A stretch of 64,000 bases of DNA from RGIG3077 sp045541475 (GTDB lineage: Bacteria; Bacillota; Clostridia; Oscillospirales; Ruminococcaceae). The notes below the pieces were generated by a model. That model had not been told where the DNA came from and did not search any database. It was given only the letters and a program-made list of their open reading frames with translations. Positions 57,632 to 64,000 of this stretch are shown here, piece by piece. Made by a program: the position numbers and the translations under genes. How positions within the stretch are numbered: the first letter of the stretch is position 1; each line of letters opens with the position of its first letter. Location: contig JAZQJI010000040.1 of the NCBI GenBank assembly GCA_045541475.1, forward strand, positions 1 through 64,000, written 5' to 3'.

Positions 57632-57997
57632 ATGGAATTTATAAAATCAAGTGAAATTAAAGAGCTTTGCAACCCTATGGTTGTTTCAAGACAGCTTTTA
57701 AATCCTGATAATTCAGAAAGCACAAGGGTTACTATTACCGAGGTCCATCTTGAGCCGGGCGCAAGCCAACCCAGACATACTCACGAGGCTTCTGAGCAAA
57801 TTTGGTATGCGATAAAAGGCAGTGGAAAACTGCTGCTTGAAAACGATACGGTAAAACCGTTTAACGTAGGCGATGTTGTGCGCTTTGCGGAAAAAGACGT
57901 ACATGGTTTGCTTAATGACGGCGACGGCGAATTTGTATATATTTCAGTAACATCGCCGCCGATAAATTTTGCTTACGCATATAAAGATAAGAGATAA
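57632..57997 (+). CDS. cupin-domain protein
   Basis: 121-residue single cupin. Motif 1 'PRHTHEASEQIWYAIKGSG' gives HxHx4E metal ligands; motif 2 is 'GDVVRFAEKDVHGL' with the last His. Soluble, metal-binding, substrate unknown; sometimes a sugar isomerase or a regulator. Driven by the promoter in the inverted repeat. Confidence 0.9.
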   Translation: MEFIKSSEIKELCNPMVVSRQLLNPDNSESTRVTITEVHLEPGASQPRHTHEASEQIWYAIKGSGKLLLENDTVKPFNVGDVVRFAEKDVHGLLNDGDGEFVYISVTSPPINFAYAYKDKR

Positions 57998-58023
57998 ACA
58001 AAAAATTATTGCAGGAAGTAAAA

Positions 58024-58992
58024 ATGACTACAAAAGATAGGATTTTGCAGGAATTATCGCAAAAACGCGGCGAATATATATCGGGTCAGCAGCTTGCTGA
58101 TAATCTGCAAATCAGCCGCAGTGCCGTGTGGAAAGCAATAGCTTGCCTTCAGGAAGAAGGTTACGGCATTGACGCTGTTACAAATAAAGGCTACTGCCTT
58201 AGTAAGTGCGATGATATTTTTGATGCAAACACAATTGCAAAATATCTTAAAAATGATGATTTTTTTGATATAACTGTGTTTGATGAGGTTGAATCAACCA
58301 ACACACTGCTTGCCGCAGATGCCGCACAAAAGAGCGAAGGCGCTGTTTACTGCGCAAAATCGCAGACAGCGGGCAAGGGCAGAAGGGGCAGAAGCTTTGT
58401 TTCGCCAACGGGTACGGGTGTGTATTTCAGCCTTTTGCTAAAACCGCAGATTGAAGCCAAGCGTGCCGTGTTTTTAACAAGCTCGGCTGCGGTTGCCGTG
58501 TGCCGTGCAATAGAGAAAATCAGCGAGGCAAAACCGCAAATTAAATGGGTTAACGATATTTTTATAAACAATAAAAAGGTTTGCGGAATTTTGACAGAAG
58601 CCGTTGTGGATTTTGAAACGCAGAATATAGAGCGTGTTGTGCTGGGCATTGGGCTTAATGTGTATAAACCGCAAAACGATTTTGATGAGCAAATCCGCAG
58701 TATTGCGGGGGCGTTGTTTGATGAAAGAACACAAAACGCAAGGGCACGCATTGTTGCAGAAATTTTAAATCAGCTGAAAATATTGATAGATAATTTTGAT
58801 GATAAAAACGCAATTTTAACCGAATATCGCTTAAGGTGCATGGCACTTGGCAAAAATGTTACCGTTATCCGCGGTGATGAAAGTTTTGAAGCTAAAGCCG
58901 TTGATATTGATGATGACTGCTCGCTTGTGGTTGTTGATGATAAAGGCAAAACTCAACGCTTGTTTTCGGGCGAAATAAGTATAAGGCTGTAA
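58024..58992 (+). CDS. birA: biotin-[acetyl-CoA carboxylase] ligase / biotin repressor
   Basis: 322 residues of the bifunctional type: N-terminal winged HTH (about 5-62, 'SGQQLADNLQISRSAVWKAI'), catalytic core with 'AGKGRRGRSFVSPTGTGVYF' (the biotinyl-AMP loop) and 'KWVNDIFINNKKVCGILTE', and a C-terminal SH3-like domain. Attaches biotin to carboxylases and probably represses biotin uptake genes; bioY follows 4 nt later. Start is ATG 58024 (AGGAAG); the TTG at 58009 precedes the site. Confidence 0.95.
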   Translation: MTTKDRILQELSQKRGEYISGQQLADNLQISRSAVWKAIACLQEEGYGIDAVTNKGYCLSKCDDIFDANTIAKYLKNDDFFDITVFDEVESTNTLLAADAAQKSEGAVYCAKSQTAGKGRRGRSFVSPTGTGVYFSLLLKPQIEAKRAVFLTSSAAVAVCRAIEKISEAKPQIKWVNDIFINNKKVCGILTEAVVDFETQNIERVVLGIGLNVYKPQNDFDEQIRSIAGALFDERTQNARARIVAEILNQLKILIDNFDDKNAILTEYRLRCMALGKNVTVIRGDESFEAKAVDIDDDCSLVVVDDKGKTQRLFSGEISIRL

Positions 58993-58996
58993 GCAC

Positions 58997-59530
58997 ATGA
59001 AAAAGACTGAAAAGTTAGTGCTTACCTCTATGTTTACAGCCTTGCTTGCGGTATGTGCACAAGTTGTCATTCCGCTTACCGTTCCGTTTACCATGCAGAC
59101 TTTTGCACTTTATACTTCGCTTTTGGTTTTGGGTGCTAAACAAACCTTTGCAGCTGTTGGTGTTTATATTGCGCTTGGTGCGGTTGGTGCGCCTGTGTTT
59201 TCGGGCTTTTCAGGCGGTATTGGTGTGATTTTGGGGCAAAACGGCGGATTTATATTATCGTTTTTGCTGGCTTGTCCAATTTTTGCGCTTGCGTTGAAAA
59301 TCTTTGGCAAATCAAAATATGCTGAAATTTTGGCTCTTTCAGCCGCTACATTATCCTGCTATATTGTGGGAACGCTGTGGTTTGCTTTGGTTTTTGGTGT
59401 AAAAAGCGATGATTTTACCGCGTTTAAAGCATTAAGCCTGTGTGTGCTTCCGTTTGTTATACCCGATTGTGCTAAGATGCTTTTGTCAACAGCGTTTTGC
59501 AAACGCTTGAAAAAGCGTATAAATATTTAA
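58997..59530 (+). CDS. bioY: biotin transporter BioY
   Basis: 177-residue substrate-binding (S) subunit of the ECF biotin transporter, six membrane helices, with family segments 'VPFTMQTFALYTSLLVLGAK', 'VYIALGAVGAPVFSGFSGG' and 'GPxxGG'-like 'GQNGGFILSF'. Operonic with birA, its likely regulator. No biotin synthesis genes are here, which hints at biotin scavenging. Confidence 0.95.
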   Translation: MKKTEKLVLTSMFTALLAVCAQVVIPLTVPFTMQTFALYTSLLVLGAKQTFAAVGVYIALGAVGAPVFSGFSGGIGVILGQNGGFILSFLLACPIFALALKIFGKSKYAEILALSAATLSCYIVGTLWFALVFGVKSDDFTAFKALSLCVLPFVIPDCAKMLLSTAFCKRLKKRINI

Positions 59531-59551
59531 TATAAAGGCGGTGCTTTTTTT

Positions 59552-60112
59552 ATGATAGTTATTGTATTTATAATTGCTTTTGAATATCTTTTGATGTGCA
59601 TAAACTACGTTTACAACAGCCGCCTTAGTAAAGTAAGCGGATTAATCGAAAATCAACATAAAGGTTCTGTGGCTGATTATCGCATTGGGCTTTTTACATC
59701 AAAGCATAACGGTTGCGGTTGGATTGCCTGCCACAATGTTTTGATTACACTTTCGCAAAAGCGCAGTATCAGCTGGATTATCTTCTTCCTTGAATTTTGT
59801 TTTGGCCCCGTTTTGTTCGGCATTTTTGGAATAAACCCATTGGCAATTGCACTTTTGCTGATGTGCTGTAACTGCAATGTCAGCATAAAGCGCCCAAAAT
59901 ACAGCGTAGATAAATCAGCAGCAAAAGTGGGGGTTTTGCTTTGCTTCGGCAGGCGCATGCACGCACATTATACAGCGTTTGAACGCAAGGGCGATGAGTT
60001 TGTAATACACAATCCGTATACTGAGGCAAAATCACTTGATGGGTATATTTCGGAGAGAAAACTGAAATTTGTCCTGCTTATAAATGCATCGCCAAGGGTG
60101 CGTATGTATTGA
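59552..60112 (+). CDS. membrane protein with papain-like (C39-type) cysteine protease core
   Basis: 186 residues. An N-terminal helix (about 2-20), then 'HNGCGWIACHNVLITL' (Cys nucleophile within GCGWIAC), a pair of hydrophobic segments (about 73-112), and 'MHAHYTAFERKGDEFVIHNPYT', with His and Asn suited to a catalytic triad (last 70 residues). This resembles C39-like peptidase domains but with a membrane hairpin inserted between Cys and His. Target unknown. Starts 22 nt after bioY with AAAGGCGG. Confidence 0.6.
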   Translation: MIVIVFIIAFEYLLMCINYVYNSRLSKVSGLIENQHKGSVADYRIGLFTSKHNGCGWIACHNVLITLSQKRSISWIIFFLEFCFGPVLFGIFGINPLAIALLLMCCNCNVSIKRPKYSVDKSAAKVGVLLCFGRRMHAHYTAFERKGDEFVIHNPYTEAKSLDGYISERKLKFVLLINASPRVRMY

Positions 60113-60139
60113 TATATATTGAATTGAGGTGCTTTTGAT

Positions 60140-60751
60140 TTGTATAAAAATTATGTAAAACGTTTTTTGGATATTTTTCTTTCGCTTGCAGGGATAATCG
60201 TTCTCGGCATACCAATGCTTATATTGGTTTTGTGCATAAAAATTGACAGTAAAGGTCCGGTGCTTTTTAAACAAAAGCGTGTGGGCATAAACAAAACGCA
60301 TTTTAATATTTTAAAATTCAGAACAATGCGTGTTGATACCCCTAAGGACGTACCCACGCATCTGCTTGAAAATCCTGATAAATATATCACTAAAATGGGC
60401 AAGTTTTTGCGTTCTACAAGTCTTGATGAACTGCCGCAGATATTCAACATTTTAAGTGGTTCAATGTCGATTGTAGGACCTCGTCCTGCATTGTGGAATC
60501 AGTTTGATTTGCTTGAAATGCGTGATAAATACGGCGCTAACGATGTTCGCCCCGGGCTTACGGGTTTAGCGCAGATAAGCGGCAGAGATGAACTTGAACT
60601 TGAAGAAAAAGCAAGACTTGATGGTGAATACGTCAAAAATTTATCATTTGTGATGGATGTGAAATGCTTTTTCGGAACGTTTTCGAGCGTGCTTTTTAAA
60701 AAGGGAATTAAAGAGGGCGCACAGACTGCGGATAATAATGATAAAAACTGA
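60140..60751 (+). CDS. polyprenyl-phosphate sugar-1-phosphate transferase
   Basis: 203 residues of the bacterial sugar transferase (PglC/WcaJ-core) family: an N-terminal re-entrant helix ('FLDIFLSLAGIIVLGIPMLI'), 'GPVLFKQKRVGINKTHF', 'FRTMRVDTPKD', 'RSTSLDELPQIFNIL', 'SIVGPRPALWNQ' and 'RPGLTGLAQISGRDEL'. Starts lipid-linked glycan synthesis at the inner membrane face. TTG start after GAGGTG. May act with the distant 4,6-dehydratase (43211). Confidence 0.93.
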   Translation: MYKNYVKRFLDIFLSLAGIIVLGIPMLILVLCIKIDSKGPVLFKQKRVGINKTHFNILKFRTMRVDTPKDVPTHLLENPDKYITKMGKFLRSTSLDELPQIFNILSGSMSIVGPRPALWNQFDLLEMRDKYGANDVRPGLTGLAQISGRDELELEEKARLDGEYVKNLSFVMDVKCFFGTFSSVLFKKGIKEGAQTADNNDKN

Positions 60752-60823
60752 TTGAATGTAGTATGCATAATTTACAAATAATCATGGCAATATAATTGCA
60801 AATGATGAAAGGTTGTAAAATAT

Positions 60824-61465
60824 ATGCAGCAAACAAAAGAACAATACAGCGCAAAATTTATCTTGGCAAAGGCAGTGCGTGTGGTTACAATACCGCCCGT
60901 AATGGCCCTTTTGCTTTTGGTTTTGGTTAAAAATTTAAGTATTATTACAGTTTTTAAAAGCTTTAATGATTTTGCACTTTCTGTTTTGTTTTTGGCAATC
61001 GTACCGTTTGCAGCATATCCTGTTTCGTATGCAATATCGGATATTCACCAAAAGGGCAGGGAAGGTCAGCGAGATTTGGCGTTTTTGTTTAATCTTGCAG
61101 GGTATACTTTGGCATTAGGCTACGGTGCACTTGGCAATGTTACCGAATCACTTATGCTGATTTACAGCACATATTTTTTATCTGCACTTGTGCTTACGGT
61201 GTTTAACAAGGTTTTAAAAATCCGCGCAAGCGGGCATGCCTGCTGTGTTTCCGGTCCAATTGTTATGCTGATATACTTTGTTGGACCTGTTTGCATTTTG
61301 CCTTGCGCAATTGTTTACACGCTTGTGGTGTGGGCATCGGTAAAGCTTGAGCGGCACACCGCAAAGGAATTGTTTTATGGCGCATTCTGCGCTGCTATAT
61401 CGTTTTGCATAAGTGCATTTTTCTGCCAGTTGGCATCAATCGCACGTAAACTGAAAATTTTTTGA
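60824..61465 (+). CDS. PAP2-like membrane phosphatase
   Basis: 213 residues, about six membrane helices. PAP2-like motifs: 'KGREGQRD', 'RASGHACCVSGP' (SGH) and 'ERHTAKELFYG' (RHx4-E). These resemble lipid phosphatases such as undecaprenyl-pyrophosphate phosphatase, although the third motif lacks the usual spacing. The position after a polyprenyl-phosphate sugar transferase fits carrier-lipid recycling. Confidence 0.7.
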   Translation: MQQTKEQYSAKFILAKAVRVVTIPPVMALLLLVLVKNLSIITVFKSFNDFALSVLFLAIVPFAAYPVSYAISDIHQKGREGQRDLAFLFNLAGYTLALGYGALGNVTESLMLIYSTYFLSALVLTVFNKVLKIRASGHACCVSGPIVMLIYFVGPVCILPCAIVYTLVVWASVKLERHTAKELFYGAFCAAISFCISAFFCQLASIARKLKIF

Positions 61466-61482
61466 AAAAGGGGTGAGTTTTT

Positions 61483-61758
61483 TTGACAACCGAATTGATT
61501 GTTTTAGCATATATCTTGTTGATAAGTATTGTAGCGTTTGCCGCAATGGGCATTGATAAGAAAAAAGCTGAAAAACACAAATGGCGTGTGCCCGAAAAGG
61601 TTTTGTTTTTGTTTGTGATTTTGGGTGGCGGCGTAGGCGGAATTTTAGGTATGCAGGTATTCCGCCACAAAACAAAGCATTGGTATTTTGCCGTTGGCTT
61701 TCCGCTGATAGCTGTTATTGAATATGCGGCAATAATTTATCTGCTGTTTATAAAGTAA
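61483..61758 (+). CDS. DUF1294 small membrane protein
   Basis: 91 residues, three or so membrane helices, with the family core 'MGIDKKKAEKHKWRVPEK', 'LGGGVGGILGMQVFRHKTKH'. Function unknown. TTG start after AAAAAGGGGTGAG. Confidence 0.9.
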   Translation: MTTELIVLAYILLISIVAFAAMGIDKKKAEKHKWRVPEKVLFLFVILGGGVGGILGMQVFRHKTKHWYFAVGFPLIAVIEYAAIIYLLFIK

Positions 61759-61778
61759 ATACATAAGCAAATAAAAAA

Positions 61779-61820
61779 CGCACACAGTATGAAAAATGAC
61801 TGTGTGCGGTTTTGTTTTTT
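61779..61820 (+). terminator. terminator after DUF1294
   Basis: CGCACACAGT / ACTGTGTGCG stem, then GTTTTGTTTTTT. Confidence 0.92.
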
Positions 61821-61828
61821 TGTAAAAA

Positions 61829-61860
61829 TAAACGGAAAGTGCAAAAACACTTTCCGTTTA
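61829..61860 (-). terminator. terminator of the 61879 lipoprotein
   Basis: TAAACGGAAAGTG / CACTTTCCGTTTA, 13 perfect pairs, with TTTTTACA after it on the minus strand. Confidence 0.92.
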
Positions 61861-61878
61861 AAATTGTTGTTACAATGA

Positions 61879-62805
61879 TTATTCAGCAACGGATTCAGTA
61901 GCTTCTTCGCTTACTGCTTCGTCAGTTGTGCCTTCAGCAGCATCGCCTGAGCCTGTGTAAATAATCGGGATGGAGTTGCCGTCTGCATCATAGAATGTGA
62001 TGTTATCGATGTAGAGGTCAGCCTGGTTGGGAATACCCCATCTCATCAATACGATTGTGCAGCCTTCCTGGCCGGATTCAAACTTGTTGGAGTCAAGCAA
62101 AATCTTGCCCTGGAACTGTGTGTAAACCCAATCCCATGTCCATTCAGCAGCAGAGAATTCACCAAAGGAAACCCATCTTGAAGGATCTTCGGTTGTGGGA
62201 GAGTTGCCGCCAAAGCCGCCCATGAGGTTGCCGGGGCAGAGAGCTTCTGTACCATCATCGCCGATGAATGTACCAACAGCTACCTGGTAAATGTCCATTG
62301 TAAAGCTCTTGATGTTGCCAACGTTTTCTGCGCCAACAAGTGCGTCAACGTCAAAACCAACCTTGGGAACCTTGTAGTTGCCGTTGTCGTCCTGTTCAAG
62401 AACTTCAATCTTGAGCATCTTGGAGTTGTTGTACTCAGCAACAGTAAGGTTTGTGCCGGAAGCGTCGCCGTTGCCCTTGCCGTTTTCGTCAACATCAATG
62501 TTGAAAGCTGTTGCAATGTCGCCGTCTTCAAATGTGATAGCGTTGGGGTCAGCTTCAATAACGGGCTTTTCAGGTTCTTCAGCGGGTTCTTCGGGTGTAG
62601 ATTCGCTTGTACCTGCATCTGTTGAAGGTGTTGAGCTTTCTTCAGCAACGGATTCAGAAGATTCTTCTGATACTGCTTCGGAAACGGAAGATGAAGAAGC
62701 TGCGCTGGAATTAGCTGTGCTTGCGCTTTCTTCTTCAGAGCTGCATCCTGCAAATGAACCGAGAGCCATTGCAGCAGCCAAAGCTAATACAAGATATTTT
62801 TTCAT
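61879..62805 (-). CDS. lipoprotein with Ser/Glu-rich linker and carbohydrate-binding-like domain
   Basis: 308 residues. Signal peptide with lipobox (FAGC), a Ser/Glu/Thr/Pro-rich spacer (about 23-85), a beta-sandwich domain (about 95-285) with 'NITFYDADGNSIPI' at its end resembling carbohydrate-binding modules of glycan-active lipoproteins, and a C-terminal acidic tail (EAVSEEATESVAE) that echoes the linker (AVSEESSESVAEE). Probably surface-exposed glycan binding. AGGAGG precedes the ATG. Confidence 0.78.
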   Translation of the reverse strand: MKKYLVLALAAAMALGSFAGCSSEEESASTANSSAASSSSVSEAVSEESSESVAEESSTPSTDAGTSESTPEEPAEEPEKPVIEADPNAITFEDGDIATAFNIDVDENGKGNGDASGTNLTVAEYNNSKMLKIEVLEQDDNGNYKVPKVGFDVDALVGAENVGNIKSFTMDIYQVAVGTFIGDDGTEALCPGNLMGGFGGNSPTTEDPSRWVSFGEFSAAEWTWDWVYTQFQGKILLDSNKFESGQEGCTIVLMRWGIPNQADLYIDNITFYDADGNSIPIIYTGSGDAAEGTTDEAVSEEATESVAE

Positions 62806-62862
62806 TTAAATTTCCTCCTAAATAATATGCGAAAATCGGAATATTCGCATCATAATGTACAT

Positions 62863-62891
62863 ATTATATCAGATTTAAGCATATAAGTCAA
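62863..62891 (-). promoter_or_regulatory. promoter of the 61879 lipoprotein
   Basis: Minus strand: TTGACT (62891-62886), 17 bp, TATAAT (62868-62863). Confidence 0.85.
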
Positions 62892-62936
62892 TATATATTT
62901 TTTAACAAGAAAATGCCTGCAAATTGTGTGCTTTCG

Positions 62937-63944
62937 TCAATTGGCAAGTGCAATTCCGTTTGCTGAGCAGTATTCTGCTGCAATGCTGTTATCGGGACAG
63001 CTAACGGTTACGCTTTCTATCAATATCGACTCGGCGTTTTCGTTTTCGGTAAATCCAATTGCCTCTGCATCAATCTGTGTTGAAGAACCAAGCACTGTGA
63101 ATGATTTTAAATTTTCGCAGCCGAAGAATGCGCCCTCACCGATATGTTCAAAATTTTCATCAAAAGTAAACTCTGTTAAAGCCTGACAGCGTATAAACGA
63201 AAACATACCAATGGACGTTACACTTTGCGGATATTCGACAACGCCGAGTTTTTCACATTCGTAAAACATTCCCTGCGGAATTTCAGTAATTTCCGCTTTG
63301 ATGTAAGCGCTTTCCAATGCGGTGCATTGCGAGAAAATACCTATTCCCAATTCTTTGACGTTTTGCGGTATGGTTGCGGATTTTAATGATGTGCAATCGT
63401 AAAAAGCATATTCACCTATTGAAGTCACGTTTTCGGGGATTTCAATGTTATTCATCCCCCAACACTCAAAAAAAGCATAAGGTCCGATTTGAGTTAAAGT
63501 CTGCGGCAAAGTGATATCGGTAAGCATATCACAGCAGGCAAAAGCCCCTTCGCTGATAATCTCAAGATTTTCGCTTAAATCAACCTGCGCAAGTATGTAG
63601 CAGTTTGTAAATGCGCCAATTCCCAGTTCTGTTACGGTATCGGGGATTTTTACCGCATATATCGAGGTTCCGTCAAAGCAGTAATTTCCGATTTTTGTTA
63701 CGTTTACTCCACCGATTGTTGATGGTATTTCAGGGTTTTCAACAGTACCTGTGTATTTTGTAAGCGTAACGCCGCTGTCGTTTGATTCAAATTCATAATC
63801 CGATTCGCTTGTAAGTATTGTTTCAATATTGATTGCCGATGATGAATCGGCTGCGGATGAAGAATCATTTTTACTTTTTTCGCACGAAATTAAACCTATG
63901 CAGGCAATCATAACAGACAATGTCAGAATTAAAACTCGTTTCAT
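62937..63944 (-). CDS. BspA-type leucine-rich-repeat lipoprotein
   Basis: 335 residues. Lipobox (LISC) signal peptide, a Ser/Asp-rich linker, then about ten LRR_5 repeats of 22-23 residues of the form 'IP..V..IG..AF..C..L' (about 65-300). BspA-like proteins mediate adhesion to host, other bacteria or substrate. AAAGGAG precedes the ATG. The promoter region lies at the window edge (TATTAT near 63980). Confidence 0.9.
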   Translation of the reverse strand: MKRVLILTLSVMIACIGLISCEKSKNDSSSAADSSSAINIETILTSESDYEFESNDSGVTLTKYTGTVENPEIPSTIGGVNVTKIGNYCFDGTSIYAVKIPDTVTELGIGAFTNCYILAQVDLSENLEIISEGAFACCDMLTDITLPQTLTQIGPYAFFECWGMNNIEIPENVTSIGEYAFYDCTSLKSATIPQNVKELGIGIFSQCTALESAYIKAEITEIPQGMFYECEKLGVVEYPQSVTSIGMFSFIRCQALTEFTFDENFEHIGEGAFFGCENLKSFTVLGSSTQIDAEAIGFTENENAESILIESVTVSCPDNSIAAEYCSANGIALAN

Positions 63945-64000
63945 TATTTATCTCCTTTAAATCTTGGTAAACTGTATTGATAATATCACAAAAAAATCAT

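Overview
The window looks like chromosome of an anaerobic, spore-forming, plant-fibre-degrading Clostridia member, most likely Oscillospiraceae/Ruminococcaceae (Ruminococcus or [Eubacterium] siraeum-like). Reasons: moderate-to-low GC, strong Shine-Dalgarno sites, GTG/TTG starts, the rpoD-dnaG-dgt block, spmA/spmB and a BofC-like gene (sporulation), ThyX instead of ThyA, and a run of dockerin-bearing secreted proteins including a PL11 rhamnogalacturonan lyase. No rRNA, CRISPR array, transposase or complete prophage is visible.

Layout. 1-345: non-coding 3' flank of rpoD with a 100-bp-period hairpin repeat. 346-5238 (minus): rpoD, dnaG, dgt, yigZ, rpmE. 5.4-8.6 kb: small membrane protein, thiN, then a chorismate synthase paralogue with altered active-site motifs plus DUF4364. 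8.64-16.25 kb: one transcription unit for the whole shikimate pathway and phenylalanine branch (aroB, aroA, aroC, pheA, aroE-aroK fusion, aroQ, DAHP synthase), preceded by an unlisted Phe/Tyr-rich leader peptide and a transcription attenuator. 16.3-21.2 kb: murD, SGNH hydrolase, Nudix, lipoprotein, spmAB, tRNA-Lys. 21.2-24.9 kb: an RNA-rich region with three further copies of the 100-bp repeat, a 6S-like RNA on the minus strand, a DUF1292 protein with a Cys/His tail, an ~0.89 kb non-coding transcript containing three tandem structured repeats, degV, and a tRNA-Pro preceded by a copy of its own first 25 nt plus a structured insert. 24.9-27.1 kb: two hydrolases and a small Cys-rich protein; two of these genes have identical 66-bp promoter/leader regions. 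27.1-35.7 kb: ECF sigma factor, a membrane anti-sigma-like protein with a Thr-rich spacer and ectodomain, four small dockerin proteins (one broken by an in-frame stop) and the PL11 lyase. 35.9-43.2 kb: amino-acid ABC transporter, PqqD + signal-peptidase-like pair, a YdjGHI-like SPFH/zinc-ribbon/TPM membrane module, BofC-like protein and nucleotidyltransferase. 43.2-48 kb: FlaA1/CapD-type sugar dehydratase, lipoprotein, a decayed metalloprotease, a radical SAM gene with a probable leaderless mRNA, queH. 48.1-56.2 kb: thyX-tmk and a long co-directional run (DUF2156, DJ-1, 5-FTHF cyclo-ligase, mltG, U32, rlmA, membrane protein). 56.3-57.4 kb: an isolated phage-type lysis cassette on the minus strand. 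57.6-61.8 kb: cupin, birA-bioY, a papain-like membrane protein, sugar transferase, PAP2-like and DUF1294 proteins. 61.9-63.9 kb: two surface lipoproteins.

How it fits together: the aro operon carries every step from PEP + erythrose-4-P to chorismate and on to phenylpyruvate, and its leader offers direct feedback through Phe/Tyr-tRNA charging. The 27-36 kb block reads as a sensing-plus-cellulosome-component locus. The least explained parts are the repeat-bearing non-coding transcript (22478-23365), the mobile-looking 100-bp repeat, the tRNA-Pro duplication and the altered chorismate synthase paralogue. Family assignments come from motif recognition by eye; no database search was run. Start codons were chosen from ribosome binding sites.
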